The notes beneath the pieces were generated by a model that did not search any database, was not told the DNA's origin, and saw nothing but the letters and a program-made list of their open reading frames with translations. Shown here piece after piece: positions 19,047 to 27,762 of a stretch of 64,000 bases of DNA; the first letter of the stretch is position 1; each line of letters opens with the position of its first letter. Source of the DNA: Bacteroidota bacterium (GTDB lineage: Bacteria; Bacteroidota; Bacteroidia; Chitinophagales; Chitinophagaceae); assembly GCA_013287475.1 (NCBI GenBank), contig JABDDT010000001.1, forward strand, positions 35,339-99,338, read 5' to 3'. Position numbers and translations under genes: made by a program.

Positions 19047-19481
19047 ATGAAAAAAGTATCAGATATTTTTCTTCATAAAGAAAGGAAAATAACCGCTGTC
19101 TCCCCCACGACTTCAGTTTTGGAAGCTCTAAGAATTATGTCTATCCAGAATATAGGTTCGGTGATGGTTATGGAGAATCAGGACTACCTGGGAATTATGA
19201 CTGAAAGGGATTATTCGAGAAAAGTGATTTTGAAAGGTAAATCATCAACTGACACACCCGTGTCGGAAATTATGTCGAACGACTTGCCAGCTGTTAATCT
19301 CCATGATAGTATTGAACATTGTATGCAATTGATGGCAGATAAAAATATACGATATCTCCCGGTTTTCGAACAGGATAGAATTTACGGAGTTGTTTCTATT
19401 CATGATCTGATCCGTGAAACAATCCAGCACCAGCAGGAAACAATTTCCCAATTAAAAGATTACCTGCATGCAAGCATGTAG
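19047..19481 (+). CDS. Stand-alone CBS-pair protein
   Basis: A 144-residue protein made of two CBS motifs (a Bateman module), starting at ATG 19047 rather than the TTG at 19038. Motifs are VSPTTSVLEALRIMSIQNIG with GIMTERDYSRKVI for the first, and LPAVNLHDSIEHCMQLMADK with GVVSIHDLIRE for the second. Such modules bind adenosyl ligands (AMP, ATP, NADH, SAM) and act as energy or redox sensors. It closely resembles the single-module CBS proteins common in bacteria. The partner protein is unknown; neighbours give no hint. Confidence 0.88.
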   Translation: MKKVSDIFLHKERKITAVSPTTSVLEALRIMSIQNIGSVMVMENQDYLGIMTERDYSRKVILKGKSSTDTPVSEIMSNDLPAVNLHDSIEHCMQLMADKNIRYLPVFEQDRIYGVVSIHDLIRETIQHQQETISQLKDYLHASM

Positions 19482-19507
19482 TAAAAAATTAAGACTTCGT
19501 AAACATT

Positions 19508-20179
19508 TTATCTACTGATGACCCGGGTTTCGCCATTATTAAATCCGAGAACAAGTTTGCTGGCTATTCGAATAAATAAACCATTATCCACAACACCGGT
19601 AATGGCATTTACAGCTTCGTGTAGAGCAGGAGGATCTGTAATTTCATTGAAAGAGCAATCGACAATATAGTTCCCATTATCGGTAATATAAGGCTCATTT
19701 TCCTGCATTCTTCTTTTTGTTTCACACCCCAGCAGTTGCAATTTCTCAAAAGTTCGTTGCCATCCGAAATGGACTACTTCTACAGGTAATGGAAAACTCC
19801 CTAAGGTCTTAACCCATTTAGATTCATCAGCCACTACAATCATCTGGTTACTATTGGAAGCGACTATTTTTTCTCTGAGAAGTGCACCTCCTCCTCCTTT
19901 GATTAATTGCAATTGTGCGTCCACCTCATCTGCACCATCAATCGTTACGTCGATGGTACTGATTGTTGAAAAATCGAATATAGGTATGCCCAGGCTCCTT
20001 GCGTGTTCCTCAGAACGTATGGAAGTTGCGATTGCCCTGATTTTCCAATTTTCATTTTTTACTTTTTCGCCTATTTTTTCAATTGCCCAATAAGCCGTTG
20101 AACCAGTACCCAGTCCAATCGTCATACCGTTTTCCAGAAATGAAACAGCTTTTTCAGCTGCCAGTTGTTTTGGATTCAT
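19508..20179 (-). CDS. rpiA: Ribose-5-phosphate isomerase A
   Basis: Interconverts ribose-5-phosphate and ribulose-5-phosphate in the non-oxidative pentose phosphate pathway. At 223 residues it has the family landmarks GLGTGSTAYWAIEKIG (phosphate-binding loop), IDGADEVDAQLQLIKGGGGA with the catalytic Asp and Lys, and EKIVASNS and ADESKWV. The ATG at 20179 is chosen; the ORF track begins two codons earlier at a TTG. It follows the broken 3' end of mutS2 on the same strand, overlapping the shifted mutS2 frame by about 26 nt. Confidence 0.96.
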   Translation of the reverse strand: MNPKQLAAEKAVSFLENGMTIGLGTGSTAYWAIEKIGEKVKNENWKIRAIATSIRSEEHARSLGIPIFDFSTISTIDVTIDGADEVDAQLQLIKGGGGALLREKIVASNSNQMIVVADESKWVKTLGSFPLPVEVVHFGWQRTFEKLQLLGCETKRRMQENEPYITDNGNYIVDCSFNEITDPPALHEAVNAITGVVDNGLFIRIASKLVLGFNNGETRVISR

Positions 20180-20445
20180 AAGCAATTTTTGGTGATTCAG
20201 ATTTAGTTTTTTCCTGGATTAGCACGAGATCGGAAATATTGATGGTGATAGGAATCAGTCCCATTTTTACAATGGCTTTCCTGCCACGTAATTCTATTAT
20301 CGTACCTGTCTGGTGACTATTTTTCATTTTTACCTGAGAACCAGGCTGAATATTTCCTTCAACCTCAATATATTTTGCATCAAATTTCTTTTTTACTTTT
20401 TCAGCTGCCGGCTTCTCTTTTCTGATTAAACAAAAGAGCCTGCAT
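20154..20445 (-). pseudogene. mutS2: Out-of-frame C-terminal segment of MutS2
   Basis: Beyond the TGA that ends the mutS2 ORF, the +1 frame continues with clear MutS2 tail sequence: KKKFDAKYIEVEGNIQPGSQ, then VKMKNSHQTGTIIELRGRKA and IVKMGLIPITINISDLVLIQ. This is the small beta-barrel-like domain found after the coiled coil in Bacteroidota MutS2 proteins. It ends at a TGA inside the start of rpiA. Both frames are open over roughly 40 nt around an AAAAGAG tract, which is where a 1-nt insertion or 2-nt deletion would restore a protein of about 710 residues. A sequencing or assembly error is possible. Confidence 0.75.
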
Positions 20446-22302
20446 TTGTTTAATTACTTCCTCCTTATTCTCCGTTTTGCGCCAGTCGAATATGATTTGC
20501 TTCAATTTTCTTTCCATTTCTTTCAAATAACCATAGCGTTCGGCAGAGATTTTATTTTGTTCCTGAAGGATTTGCAATTGCTGTTGATGTTTTTCCTTTT
20601 CAAGGGTCTTTTGAAGTTCCAATTTCAACTTGGCATTTTCTTTAAGCATCTGTTGTAATTCCTTATCCCTTTTTTCAATGTTGCGCAGGTCCTGTTCTGT
20701 ACGGTTAAGTAATTTATCTAGTTTAAAATGTTCTTCATCCACAAGTTTGCGTGCATTGCTGATAAGGTCAGGATGAAGGCCTATCCGTTCAGCGATGGAA
20801 AATGTATATGAACTGCCAGGTTTTCCCAAAATCAACTGGTACAATGGCTGTAAGCTTTGTTCATCAAATGCCATAGCGCCATTAATAATTCCCGGTGTCT
20901 TATTGGCCATCACTTTCAAATTTAGATAATGAGTCGTTACAATTCCGAATGCATGTTTTTTCAAAAGTTCCAGCAGAATAACTTCTGCAAAAGCCCCCCC
21001 AAGATTTGGATCGCTGCCACTCCCAAGCTCATCAATAAAAAACAAAGTGCGTCCATTGGACTGCTCCATGAAATATTTCATATTGATAAGGTGTGAACTA
21101 TAGGTGCTCAGTTCAAATTCAAGGCTTTGAGTATCCCCTATATGGATCATAATCTGCTTAAAGATGCCAATAGTTGAATTTGGATGTACCGGAATCAACA
21201 AACCTGCCTGCACCATAAGTTGTAGTAAACCTACGGTTTTCATTGTAACAGTCTTACCTCCTGCATTCGGACCAGAAATAACAAGTATCCGGTTATTATC
21301 TTCCAGTTTTATATTTACAGGGACAGTTGGCTTATGAGACTTTTTATGATAGAGGAATAAAAGAGGATGAAAAGCCTGAATCAGGTGAATATAAGATCCA
21401 TCCTTCAGATTTGGATGAATTCCATTCATATCAATAGCCAGCTTGGCTTTACCAGAAATAAAATCATATTCTCCAATGATTTCATAATAAGTTTTTAATA
21501 AGGGAGCATAAACGGAAAGAATGCCAGTAAGTTCTTTAAGAATTCTGTTTACTTCACGGCCTTCTTCATGTTCAAGAGAGAAGATTTCATTATTGTGCCC
21601 AATAGTTTCCTCTGGCTCAATAAATGAGGTTTTCCGGCTGTCACTTTCTCCATGAAGGATGCCTTTTACCTGCCTTTTATGTTCGGCAAAAAGTGCCACC
21701 ACGCGGCGTCCATTAAGAAAGGCTTCTTCCGTTTCAGCAACATAACCGGCTTTGTTTAGTCTGGCAACGATCCGCTCAAATAGTCTTCGTAGTTCATTTC
21801 GTTTTCTGAACAATGAAAGTCTGATCCTTGCCAGCTCGGGTGATGCTTTATCTTTTACCTGGCCGTTTTCCTCAAGAACTTCATCTATAGACTGGATGAT
21901 TGCCTTTTCGTAATAACTGTCTTTAATAACTGTAGTAAGAGCCGGATAAGCCAGTCTTCTTTCCCGGTCGAACCAATGAAAGATCAGTCGTAACGTATCG
22001 GCCATTTTGCGAATCTGGAGAAACTGATCACCACTCAGTATAGCACCAGATAACCCCAGTAATTTAATTTCCCTGGTGAGATTAAGGTTTTCCTCATTTG
22101 GAAAATACAGATCCTTATCCAGTAAATCCTTAAATTCACTGGTTCTTTTCAGTTCAATTTCTATGAATTCAAGACGTGTATGAATCCGCAGAGAGACCGC
22201 CTTTTCTTTGGCATAAACAGATTTACATTTTTCGGCAAGTAAGTCCCTGATTTTATCGAATTCAAGCTGTCCCAGGGCGGATTCCGGGAAATATCGTATC
22301 AT
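20401..22302 (-). CDS. mutS2: MutS2 family DNA-binding ATPase (C-terminally frameshifted)
   Basis: A 633-residue ORF covering the clamp/lever region, ATPase and coiled coil of MutS2. MutS2 has been linked to suppression of recombination and to rescue of collided ribosomes. The Walker A is ISGPNAGGKTVTMKTVGLLQ; FFIDELGSGSDPNLGGAFAE (Walker B and signature) and the His-switch TTHYLNLK are intact. A long charged coiled coil follows (about 520-620). The last domain is displaced into another frame (see the adjacent entry). No Smr endonuclease domain is seen in either frame. A TAnnTTTG box lies 6 nt before the ATG. Confidence 0.92.
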   Translation of the reverse strand: MIRYFPESALGQLEFDKIRDLLAEKCKSVYAKEKAVSLRIHTRLEFIEIELKRTSEFKDLLDKDLYFPNEENLNLTREIKLLGLSGAILSGDQFLQIRKMADTLRLIFHWFDRERRLAYPALTTVIKDSYYEKAIIQSIDEVLEENGQVKDKASPELARIRLSLFRKRNELRRLFERIVARLNKAGYVAETEEAFLNGRRVVALFAEHKRQVKGILHGESDSRKTSFIEPEETIGHNNEIFSLEHEEGREVNRILKELTGILSVYAPLLKTYYEIIGEYDFISGKAKLAIDMNGIHPNLKDGSYIHLIQAFHPLLFLYHKKSHKPTVPVNIKLEDNNRILVISGPNAGGKTVTMKTVGLLQLMVQAGLLIPVHPNSTIGIFKQIMIHIGDTQSLEFELSTYSSHLINMKYFMEQSNGRTLFFIDELGSGSDPNLGGAFAEVILLELLKKHAFGIVTTHYLNLKVMANKTPGIINGAMAFDEQSLQPLYQLILGKPGSSYTFSIAERIGLHPDLISNARKLVDEEHFKLDKLLNRTEQDLRNIEKRDKELQQMLKENAKLKLELQKTLEKEKHQQQLQILQEQNKISAERYGYLKEMERKLKQIIFDWRKTENKEEVIKQMQALLFNQKREAGS

Positions 22303-22308
22303 TCAAAG

Positions 22309-22316
22309 CAAAGTTA
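22309..22316 (-). promoter_or_regulatory. Putative -7 box of mutS2, possible leaderless start
   Basis: On the minus strand TAACTTTG matches TAnnTTTG and lies 6 nt (ctttga) before the mutS2 ATG. Confidence 0.38.
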
Positions 22317-22403
22317 AGTTAACGAACATTTAAAAGGCATCAATTGTCATATATCTTGCAATCCGGCAAATTAAATCTGCCGTATATTGATAAAGAGATA
22401 AGA

Positions 22404-23063
22404 ATGAAATTCATTATGTTAGCATCCATTTTGTTTAGCGCAATTTCGCTGGTTTCGTGTAATTCCTCATCGACGCAAAGTATGACTATGAACGAAGTAA
22501 TTATTCCTTCAGGAATAAAAACTGATACTGCTACATTCGGAACCGGGTGCTTCTGGTGTACTGAAGCTGTCTTCCAGGAATTAAAAGGCGTTTATAAAGT
22601 GACTTCGGGATATTCCGGAGGAACCGTAAAAAACCCCTCATATGAGGATGTTTGTACTGGCAGCACGGGTCACGCCGAATGCCTTCAAATAATTTATGAT
22701 CCAAAAGTGATAAGTTTTGACGAATTACTGGAAGTATTTTGGGAATCGCATGATCCTACCACGCTGAACCGTCAGGGAAATGATGTGGGGACACAATATC
22801 GAAGTGTGATTTTTTATCACAACGAAGAACAAAAGAAAAAAGCTGAAGAGTATAAAATTAAACTTGATAAGAGCGGAGCTTACAGTAATCCTATTGTGAC
22901 TGAGATTACACCGTTTGGTCATTTTTATGCTGCAGAGAACTATCATCAGGATTATTACCGCCTTCACGGTTCTCAACCCTATTGCACTTTTGTGATCAGA
23001 CCCAAAGTGGAAAAATTCGAAAAAGTGTTTAAAACCAAATTGAAGTCTACCTCACAGCCATAA
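22404..23063 (+). CDS. msrA: Peptide-methionine (S)-S-oxide reductase MsrA, lipoprotein form
   Basis: Repairs methionine-S-sulfoxide in proteins. The catalytic motif [20 protein letters not shown], with the active-site Cys in GCFWC, is intact, as are [32 protein letters not shown] and [12 protein letters not shown]. The start at 22404 gives a lipoprotein signal ([13 protein letters not shown] followed by NSSS), so this copy should be membrane-anchored and face the periplasm, unlike the usual cytosolic MsrA. A strong terminator follows. Confidence 0.93.
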   Translation: MKFIMLASILFSAISLVSCNSSSTQSMTMNEVIIPSGIKTDTATFGTGCFWCTEAVFQELKGVYKVTSGYSGGTVKNPSYEDVCTGSTGHAECLQIIYDPKVISFDELLEVFWESHDPTTLNRQGNDVGTQYRSVIFYHNEEQKKKAEEYKIKLDKSGAYSNPIVTEITPFGHFYAAENYHQDYYRLHGSQPYCTFVIRPKVEKFEKVFKTKLKSTSQP

Positions 23064-23083
23064 CGATTATTTCCTGATGAATA

Positions 23084-23111
23084 AAATACCCCAGTACAGG
23101 GGTATTTTTTT
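23084..23111 (+). terminator. Intrinsic terminator of msrA
   Basis: AAATACCCC and GGGGTATTT form a perfect 9-bp stem around the loop agtaca, running into a T-tract (TATTTTTTT). It is 20 nt after the msrA stop. Confidence 0.85.
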
Positions 23112-23268
23112 GCAATATTAGATTATTAAACCCCTTTAATGCTCTGTTTTAGGTCTATGTAAAAATGACCGGAAAACAAAAAAAAATGAATATTAAGTAT
23201 AGGATTTTCCAAAATCCCTACATTTGATTATGCTAACCACTTTATTAACCTATTAATTATCATTTTTT

Positions 23269-23691
23269 ATGGCAAAGTCCGCTAAGAAATCAGCTAAAAA
23301 AGCAACTAAAAAAGCACCCAAAAAAGTTGCAAAAAAAGCAGCTAAAAAAGCCGCACCTAAAAAAGCTGCAAAGAAAGCAACTGGAAAAAAAGCTGCACCT
23401 AAAAAAGCCGCAAAGAAAAAAGTTGCTAAGAAAAAATCAACTCGCAAACCAAATGCAGCATTTATGGCACCACTGACTCTCAGTGAAGCATTATCTAAAG
23501 TAGTTGGTAGTAAGTCCCTTCCCAGAACTGAGATCATTAAGAAAATATGGGTTTATATTAAGAAAAATGACCTTCAGGATAAAACGAACAAACGTATGAT
23601 CAATGCTGATGCAGCGCTGAAACCCATTTTTGTAAAAGATCAGATTTCCATGTTTGAAATGGCAGGTGCTTTAAATAAACATGTAAAATAA
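23269..23691 (+). CDS. Histone-H1-like Lys/Ala tail fused to a SWIB/MDM2 domain
   Basis: A 140-residue probable chromatin-associated protein. Residues 1-60 are a run of KKA, AKK and KKAA units (MAKSAKKSAKKATKKAPKK) like the tail of eukaryotic H1 or chlamydial Hc proteins, and should bind DNA through charge. Residues 65-140 are a SWIB domain: MAPLTLSEALSKVVGSKSLP, then IIKKIWVYIKKNDLQD and NADAALKPIF. The long AT-rich upstream region may hold its promoter. The antisense Ala/Phe-rich ORF over the tail is a shadow. Confidence 0.9.
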   Translation: MAKSAKKSAKKATKKAPKKVAKKAAKKAAPKKAAKKATGKKAAPKKAAKKKVAKKKSTRKPNAAFMAPLTLSEALSKVVGSKSLPRTEIIKKIWVYIKKNDLQDKTNKRMINADAALKPIFVKDQISMFEMAGALNKHVK

Positions 23692-23766
23692 ATTTTATTT
23701 ACCGTCGGAATTCCTGACTTCACCGCCATTATAAGGGTGGTTACCTAAGAGGTTTGCTCTATCTTT

Positions 23767-23814
23767 TAACATATCTCTATTTTTGATTTCCAAAAATAAA
23801 ATAGAGATATGTTA
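23767..23814. repeat. 17-bp perfect inverted repeat
   Basis: TAACATATCTCTATTTT and AAAATAGAGATATGTTA are perfect complements around a 14-nt spacer. There is no U-run after either arm. It is too long for most operators and is AT-rich, so it could be a relic of a small palindromic element or a structured 3' UTR end for the SWIB gene. Confidence 0.6.
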
Positions 23815-24049
23815 CTGGATATTACACTTCCTCAGTCAATTGCGGCTTGGTTTTTCCAACTTCTCAGGACGGCTAGAACCTGGATTATGCAGGAAAAAAA
23901 CAGAAAAAACGAGAATTATTTTCTAATTAACTGAATTCCACTACAGGATCATTCCGGTGATAATATTGAAATTTATTCACCCACCTTTTTAAAAGGGGCA
24001 GTTTCATCCGGTAATCGACGTATACTTCACGATGCTTTGTTTGTATATT

Positions 24050-24082
24050 GTTCGTACATCGTTCGTATTTCGTTCGGTAAGC
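24050..24082. repeat. Three GTTCG units with 11-bp period upstream of sucC
   Basis: GTTCGTACATC, GTTCGTATTTC and GTTCGGTAAGC follow one another without gaps. The one-helical-turn period places the GTTCG core on one face of the DNA, as in multi-site operators. They lie about 145 bp before the sucC ATG. Confidence 0.45.
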
Positions 24083-24226
24083 GGCGAATAAATAACAGTC
24101 GGAATACGAAAAATGTGTTTATGTATATAAGTCATGACTGCTCAGATATTGGTTTAAGGCCATATCTGCTATCGTAAGAAATGAATATAGATATTTATCG
24201 CTTAAATTCGCTTAAATTTTTCCTCC

Positions 24227-25438
24227 ATGAATCTGCATGAGTACCAGGCTAAAGAACTTTTAAAAAAATATAATGTACCAGTACAGGAAGGAATTCCTGT
24301 AGATACCGCAAATGCAGCTGAAGAGGCTTACAAACAGATCAAAGTTAATACCGGCAATTCATTTGCAGTTGTAAAGGCCCAGATTCATGCCGGAGGACGT
24401 GGCAAGGGTAAAATAAAGGGAACTGAACAGCGTGGAGTGGCTGTAGCCAAAAACGCCGAGGATGTCCGCAATTTCGCATCTAATATGCTGGGCGGTACGC
24501 TGGTAACTATTCAGACTGGAGAAGGAGGCAGAGTAGTTCACAAGATCCTTGTTGCACAGGATGTTTATTATCCGGGGGCAAATCCAGTAAAAGAATTTTA
24601 CCTCTCAATTCTGTTGGATCGTGCGAAAGGTCAGAATGTATTTATGTATAGTACAGAAGGAGGTATGGATATTGAAGAAGTTGCACACAATACCCCAGAT
24701 AAAATATTTAAGGAATGGGTATTCCCCGGCTCAGCATTGCAGGCATTTCAGGCAAGGAAAATAGCTTTTAACCTTGGACTTTCCGGAGAAGCATTCAAAA
24801 ATTGCGTGAGGTTTGTCACAAATCTTTATAACGCTTATGTAGGTCTTGATTGCAGTATGCTTGAGATCAATCCTCTCTTTAAAACCAGTGACGAGAAAAT
24901 CATTGCAGTTGACTGTAAGATGAATTTAGATGATAATTCCCTCATGCGACACCCGGATCTTGAAGGGATGCGCGATATTGGTGAAGAAGATCCAACGGAA
25001 GTAGAAGCGGGAAAATATAATCTCAATTTCGTAAAACTTGATGGAAATGTGGGTTGTATGGTGAACGGGGCAGGTCTTGCCATGGCTACTATGGATATGA
25101 TAAAACTAAGTGGTGGTGAACCAGCAAATTTTCTGGACGTTGGAGGAAGCGCCAATGCTCAAACAGTGGAAGCAGGATTTCGTATTATTTTAAAAGATCC
25201 TAAAGTCAAGGCCATTCTTATTAATATTTTTGGCGGAATTGTACGCTGCGACCGTGTTGCACAGGGTGTGATAGATGCATATCATTCTATTGGTACGATC
25301 CATGTACCAATCATTGTACGTCTGCAGGGCACCAATGCAGAAGAAGCAAAAAAATTGATTGAAGAAAGTGGTTTGAAAGTACAATCCGCTATTTTGCTCA
25401 GCGAGGCAGCAGCACTTGTGAATAAAGCAGTGGCATAA
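24227..25438 (+). CDS. sucC: Succinyl-CoA ligase, beta subunit (ADP-forming type)
   Basis: Beta subunit of the TCA-cycle enzyme that makes ATP (or GTP) from succinyl-CoA. At 403 residues it is of usual length. The ATP-grasp domain begins MNLHEYQAKELLKKYNVPVQ. It includes VVKAQIHAGGRGKGKIKGTE, LEINPLF and FLDVGGSANAQTVEAGFRII, with the ligase domain motif NIFGGIVRCDRVAQGVIDA. The alpha subunit sucD is not adjacent, which is common in this phylum. Confidence 0.96.
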   Translation: MNLHEYQAKELLKKYNVPVQEGIPVDTANAAEEAYKQIKVNTGNSFAVVKAQIHAGGRGKGKIKGTEQRGVAVAKNAEDVRNFASNMLGGTLVTIQTGEGGRVVHKILVAQDVYYPGANPVKEFYLSILLDRAKGQNVFMYSTEGGMDIEEVAHNTPDKIFKEWVFPGSALQAFQARKIAFNLGLSGEAFKNCVRFVTNLYNAYVGLDCSMLEINPLFKTSDEKIIAVDCKMNLDDNSLMRHPDLEGMRDIGEEDPTEVEAGKYNLNFVKLDGNVGCMVNGAGLAMATMDMIKLSGGEPANFLDVGGSANAQTVEAGFRIILKDPKVKAILINIFGGIVRCDRVAQGVIDAYHSIGTIHVPIIVRLQGTNAEEAKKLIEESGLKVQSAILLSEAAALVNKAVA

Positions 25439-25466
25439 TCAAATAACCCAATGGATTGTTGATTAT
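25435..25466. terminator. Possible bidirectional terminator between sucC and rlpA
   Basis: ATAATCAA and TTGATTAT pair perfectly (8 bp) around a 16-nt loop that can pair further internally (CAAT with ATTG). It spans the stop codons of the two convergent genes. The stem is AT-rich and T-runs are short, so this is tentative. Confidence 0.35.
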
Positions 25467-25918
25467 CCACGTTGAATTCCTTCAGGCAGCTTTTTACCCA
25501 ATACTTCTACCCTTACATGAGCAAGTCCATAACCAGTGTATTTCAATTTCTTTGCTGCTGATTTGCTAAGGTCGATCAACCTTTTATTATTTTTATACAT
25601 TCTGTCGGTAATACGCAAAACTACAGTAAGATGGTTCTGCATATTCGTAACCCGTACCCATTGGTTCAGTGGAAGTATATTGCTCGCGCCCGTTAATTTC
25701 TTCTGACTGAAAACCTCTCCATTTGCTGTTCTTCTGCCTTCAAATTTATTAGCATAAAAACTTGCCGTTCCATAATGAATTTTTTGATTACTTACTACTC
25801 GTTTCGATTTTTTTGCTTTCTGATGTTTAGATACAGTTAAGGAATTTCCCTCAGCATCCTGCGCTTTTGATCCAAGCACTGATATTAGAAAAAAAAGGAA
25901 GATGAGCGATTTTTTCAC
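25463..25918 (-). CDS. rlpA: RlpA-like double-psi beta-barrel protein
   Basis: A 151-residue secreted septal-ring RlpA family member, related to lytic transglycosylases that cut peptidoglycan strands lacking stem peptides. It starts at GTG (KKSLIFLFFLISVLGSKAQ signal peptide). The double-psi barrel shows YGTASFYANKFEGRRTANGE, LPLNQWVRVTNMQNHLTVVL, RITDRMYKNNKRLIDLSKSA with the catalytic-type Asp, and GYGLAHVRVEVL. No SPOR domain is present. It is 49 nt downstream of an L,D-transpeptidase gene on the same strand. Confidence 0.88.
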   Translation of the reverse strand: MKKSLIFLFFLISVLGSKAQDAEGNSLTVSKHQKAKKSKRVVSNQKIHYGTASFYANKFEGRRTANGEVFSQKKLTGASNILPLNQWVRVTNMQNHLTVVLRITDRMYKNNKRLIDLSKSAAKKLKYTGYGLAHVRVEVLGKKLPEGIQRG

Positions 25919-25967
25919 ATCGGTCGCTTTAAATGTTAGTCAGTACGCGCCAGGTCCTGTTCTGAGA

Positions 25968-27644
25968 TTAAAAAACGTTTTTATTTGCAAAATATTTTTG
26001 GATCAGAGTCCTGTCTTCATCATAAATATCTTCAAAAAAGACGATTTTACCATTTTTCCCTTCACACGTATAATAGCGAATATAAAGAGGCAGCTTATGG
26101 AATCCACTAAACATGTGCTTTTCCCCTCTGGCTATATATGCTTTAATAGTATCCGGAGGAATCCGAAGAGAATCATTCCTGACAAGGTAATTTGCGAGTT
26201 TATCCCATTCTTTTACGCGTACGCAGCCATGACTGATAGCGCGGTATGAATTTCCAAACCTCCATCGTACATTAGTATCGTGCAGGTAAACACTATATTT
26301 ATTTCTGAAATTAAATTTAATAACCCCAAGTGAATTATCATCTCCTTCACGTTGTTTAATCTGATACGGAAAATTCTTTTTGTTTAATCTTTTCCAATTG
26401 ATGGTATGCGGGTCCAATACGCTGTCGTTATTGTCAACAACCATTAGATTTTCCTTTTTAAGAAAATTAGAGTCCTTAATTATATTGGGTAGCATCTCTT
26501 TAAATATAATACTGAAAGGAACCGTCCATTGAGGCATAGTAATAAAATTCGATATTTCTCCGGTTAACACCGGGGATCGCGTTAACGGCCCGCCTACAAT
26601 TATTTTGGAAGTAAAAACTATTGTATCATGATCGATGACACGAAGATTATATCCAGGCAGATTCACCCAGACATAAGTGTCAGGAAGGGAATCAGGTAAT
26701 TGTTTATACCTGTCAAGTGTAACTGCTATCCGTTTAAATTTTTCCAGATCAGTATTGTTAAGTCTGTCAACCAGTGAATTGGATGTATACCCGGTGACTT
26801 TATATTCATATTTCTTTTGAAATCGAATAATGGCCGACCTGAATTTACCTGAACTCATGGGCGGAACTGTATCAGAAAGATTCCCCGTTTCCACCAAACG
26901 CTTCTGAAGCAAATGAAAAAAACTGATTGAATCAGTATATGGATAAGGCAGATAGGTATATGGAGCGAAAGAAGCCGAGTCAAGGAAAGCACCAATATAG
27001 GCTTTGAGCGAATCGTAACCTTTCCACTTGGGCTCGAGGTTATGAAGTACCTGTGAAACATTTCCGGACTGAAGAGCCTGATTTAAAACACCGGCATAAA
27101 AACTATCCGTCAAAACAGTATCTGTACGAAGTGTAACACTATCATAAGGAATTCGTCCCTGCTTTAGGTGCCTGGCCATAATAAAAAAAGCATCAGTAAG
27201 CAGTAGATCCTTCCGGGCCCATAAAGCAGCATTTCTGGCAGCATTCGTATCAAGTGAAAATGCTCGGTCAATAAATGCCAATATGTAATAATGATAATCA
27301 TTGGGAAATAGTCCCCATAACCGGCTGTTTTGAATAAGATTTATAAATGAATAACCCTCTGGAATCGTCCTGTTTCCTCTAAGCCAGATCGGTTGGTATT
27401 GATTAACACTGTAAAGACTATCAATAAGATCAGTATAGCTAATCTCAACCGTATCGTTAAGCTGGTGCTGGTGAACTTTCAGGTAATCTAATGTATGATG
27501 AATATCTTCAGCAGTGCTTTCAACCAATTTGACCGGATTAATTATTATATGTTTTTCAGGTATATGGTCCCGGTTATTCTTGCATTGAATGAATAAACAA
27601 CCAGTAGTCAGTAAAATCAAAAAATACGATCTACGATGTTTCAT
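25968..27644 (-). CDS. L,D-transpeptidase, YcbB/LdtD type
   Basis: A 558-residue murein L,D-transpeptidase that forms 3-3 cross-links or anchors proteins. The N terminus is hydrophobic (SYFLILLTTGCLFIQC), likely a lipoprotein signal or membrane anchor. A scaffold region with a peptidoglycan-binding-like segment precedes the YkuD catalytic domain. The active-site motif is SYRAISHGCVRVKEWDKLAN at about residues 465-485, with the catalytic Cys and His intact. VWVNLPGYNLRV starts the YkuD domain and ITMPQWTVPFSI is also typical. It sits in a small cell-wall group with RlpA and a VanX-type dipeptidase. Confidence 0.9.
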   Translation of the reverse strand: MKHRRSYFLILLTTGCLFIQCKNNRDHIPEKHIIINPVKLVESTAEDIHHTLDYLKVHQHQLNDTVEISYTDLIDSLYSVNQYQPIWLRGNRTIPEGYSFINLIQNSRLWGLFPNDYHYYILAFIDRAFSLDTNAARNAALWARKDLLLTDAFFIMARHLKQGRIPYDSVTLRTDTVLTDSFYAGVLNQALQSGNVSQVLHNLEPKWKGYDSLKAYIGAFLDSASFAPYTYLPYPYTDSISFFHLLQKRLVETGNLSDTVPPMSSGKFRSAIIRFQKKYEYKVTGYTSNSLVDRLNNTDLEKFKRIAVTLDRYKQLPDSLPDTYVWVNLPGYNLRVIDHDTIVFTSKIIVGGPLTRSPVLTGEISNFITMPQWTVPFSIIFKEMLPNIIKDSNFLKKENLMVVDNNDSVLDPHTINWKRLNKKNFPYQIKQREGDDNSLGVIKFNFRNKYSVYLHDTNVRWRFGNSYRAISHGCVRVKEWDKLANYLVRNDSLRIPPDTIKAYIARGEKHMFSGFHKLPLYIRYYTCEGKNGKIVFFEDIYDEDRTLIQKYFANKNVF

Positions 27645-27762
27645 CTATTGAACCGGGTTTGTATAAATATTTTTGGTTATGCCCTGGCTCCAAAAATGAT
27701 ATAAGTTTGATGAACAAATCATGCATTGGCGGCCGAAAGCCTTTAAAGAAACAACTAATTAG

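Larger units (their letters stand above)
23692..24226. other. Long intergenic region between the SWIB gene and sucC
   Basis: About 535 bp without a recognisable gene. It contains a 17-bp perfect inverted repeat (23767-23814) and three 11-bp-spaced GTTCG units (24050-24082), both listed separately. The remainder is AT-rich with short A-tracts, and I see no tRNA-like fold or protein-like ORF. Confidence 0.6.

Noticed and set aside
23253-23537. Ala/Phe-rich minus-strand ORF over the SWIB gene
   Set aside because: It is the complement of the Lys/Ala repeats, which are open in several frames because of codon bias in AAA/GCA runs.
25902-26249. 115-codon plus-strand ORF over the rlpA/L,D-transpeptidase junction
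   Set aside because: It is antisense to the catalytic domain of the transpeptidase and has no recognisable features.
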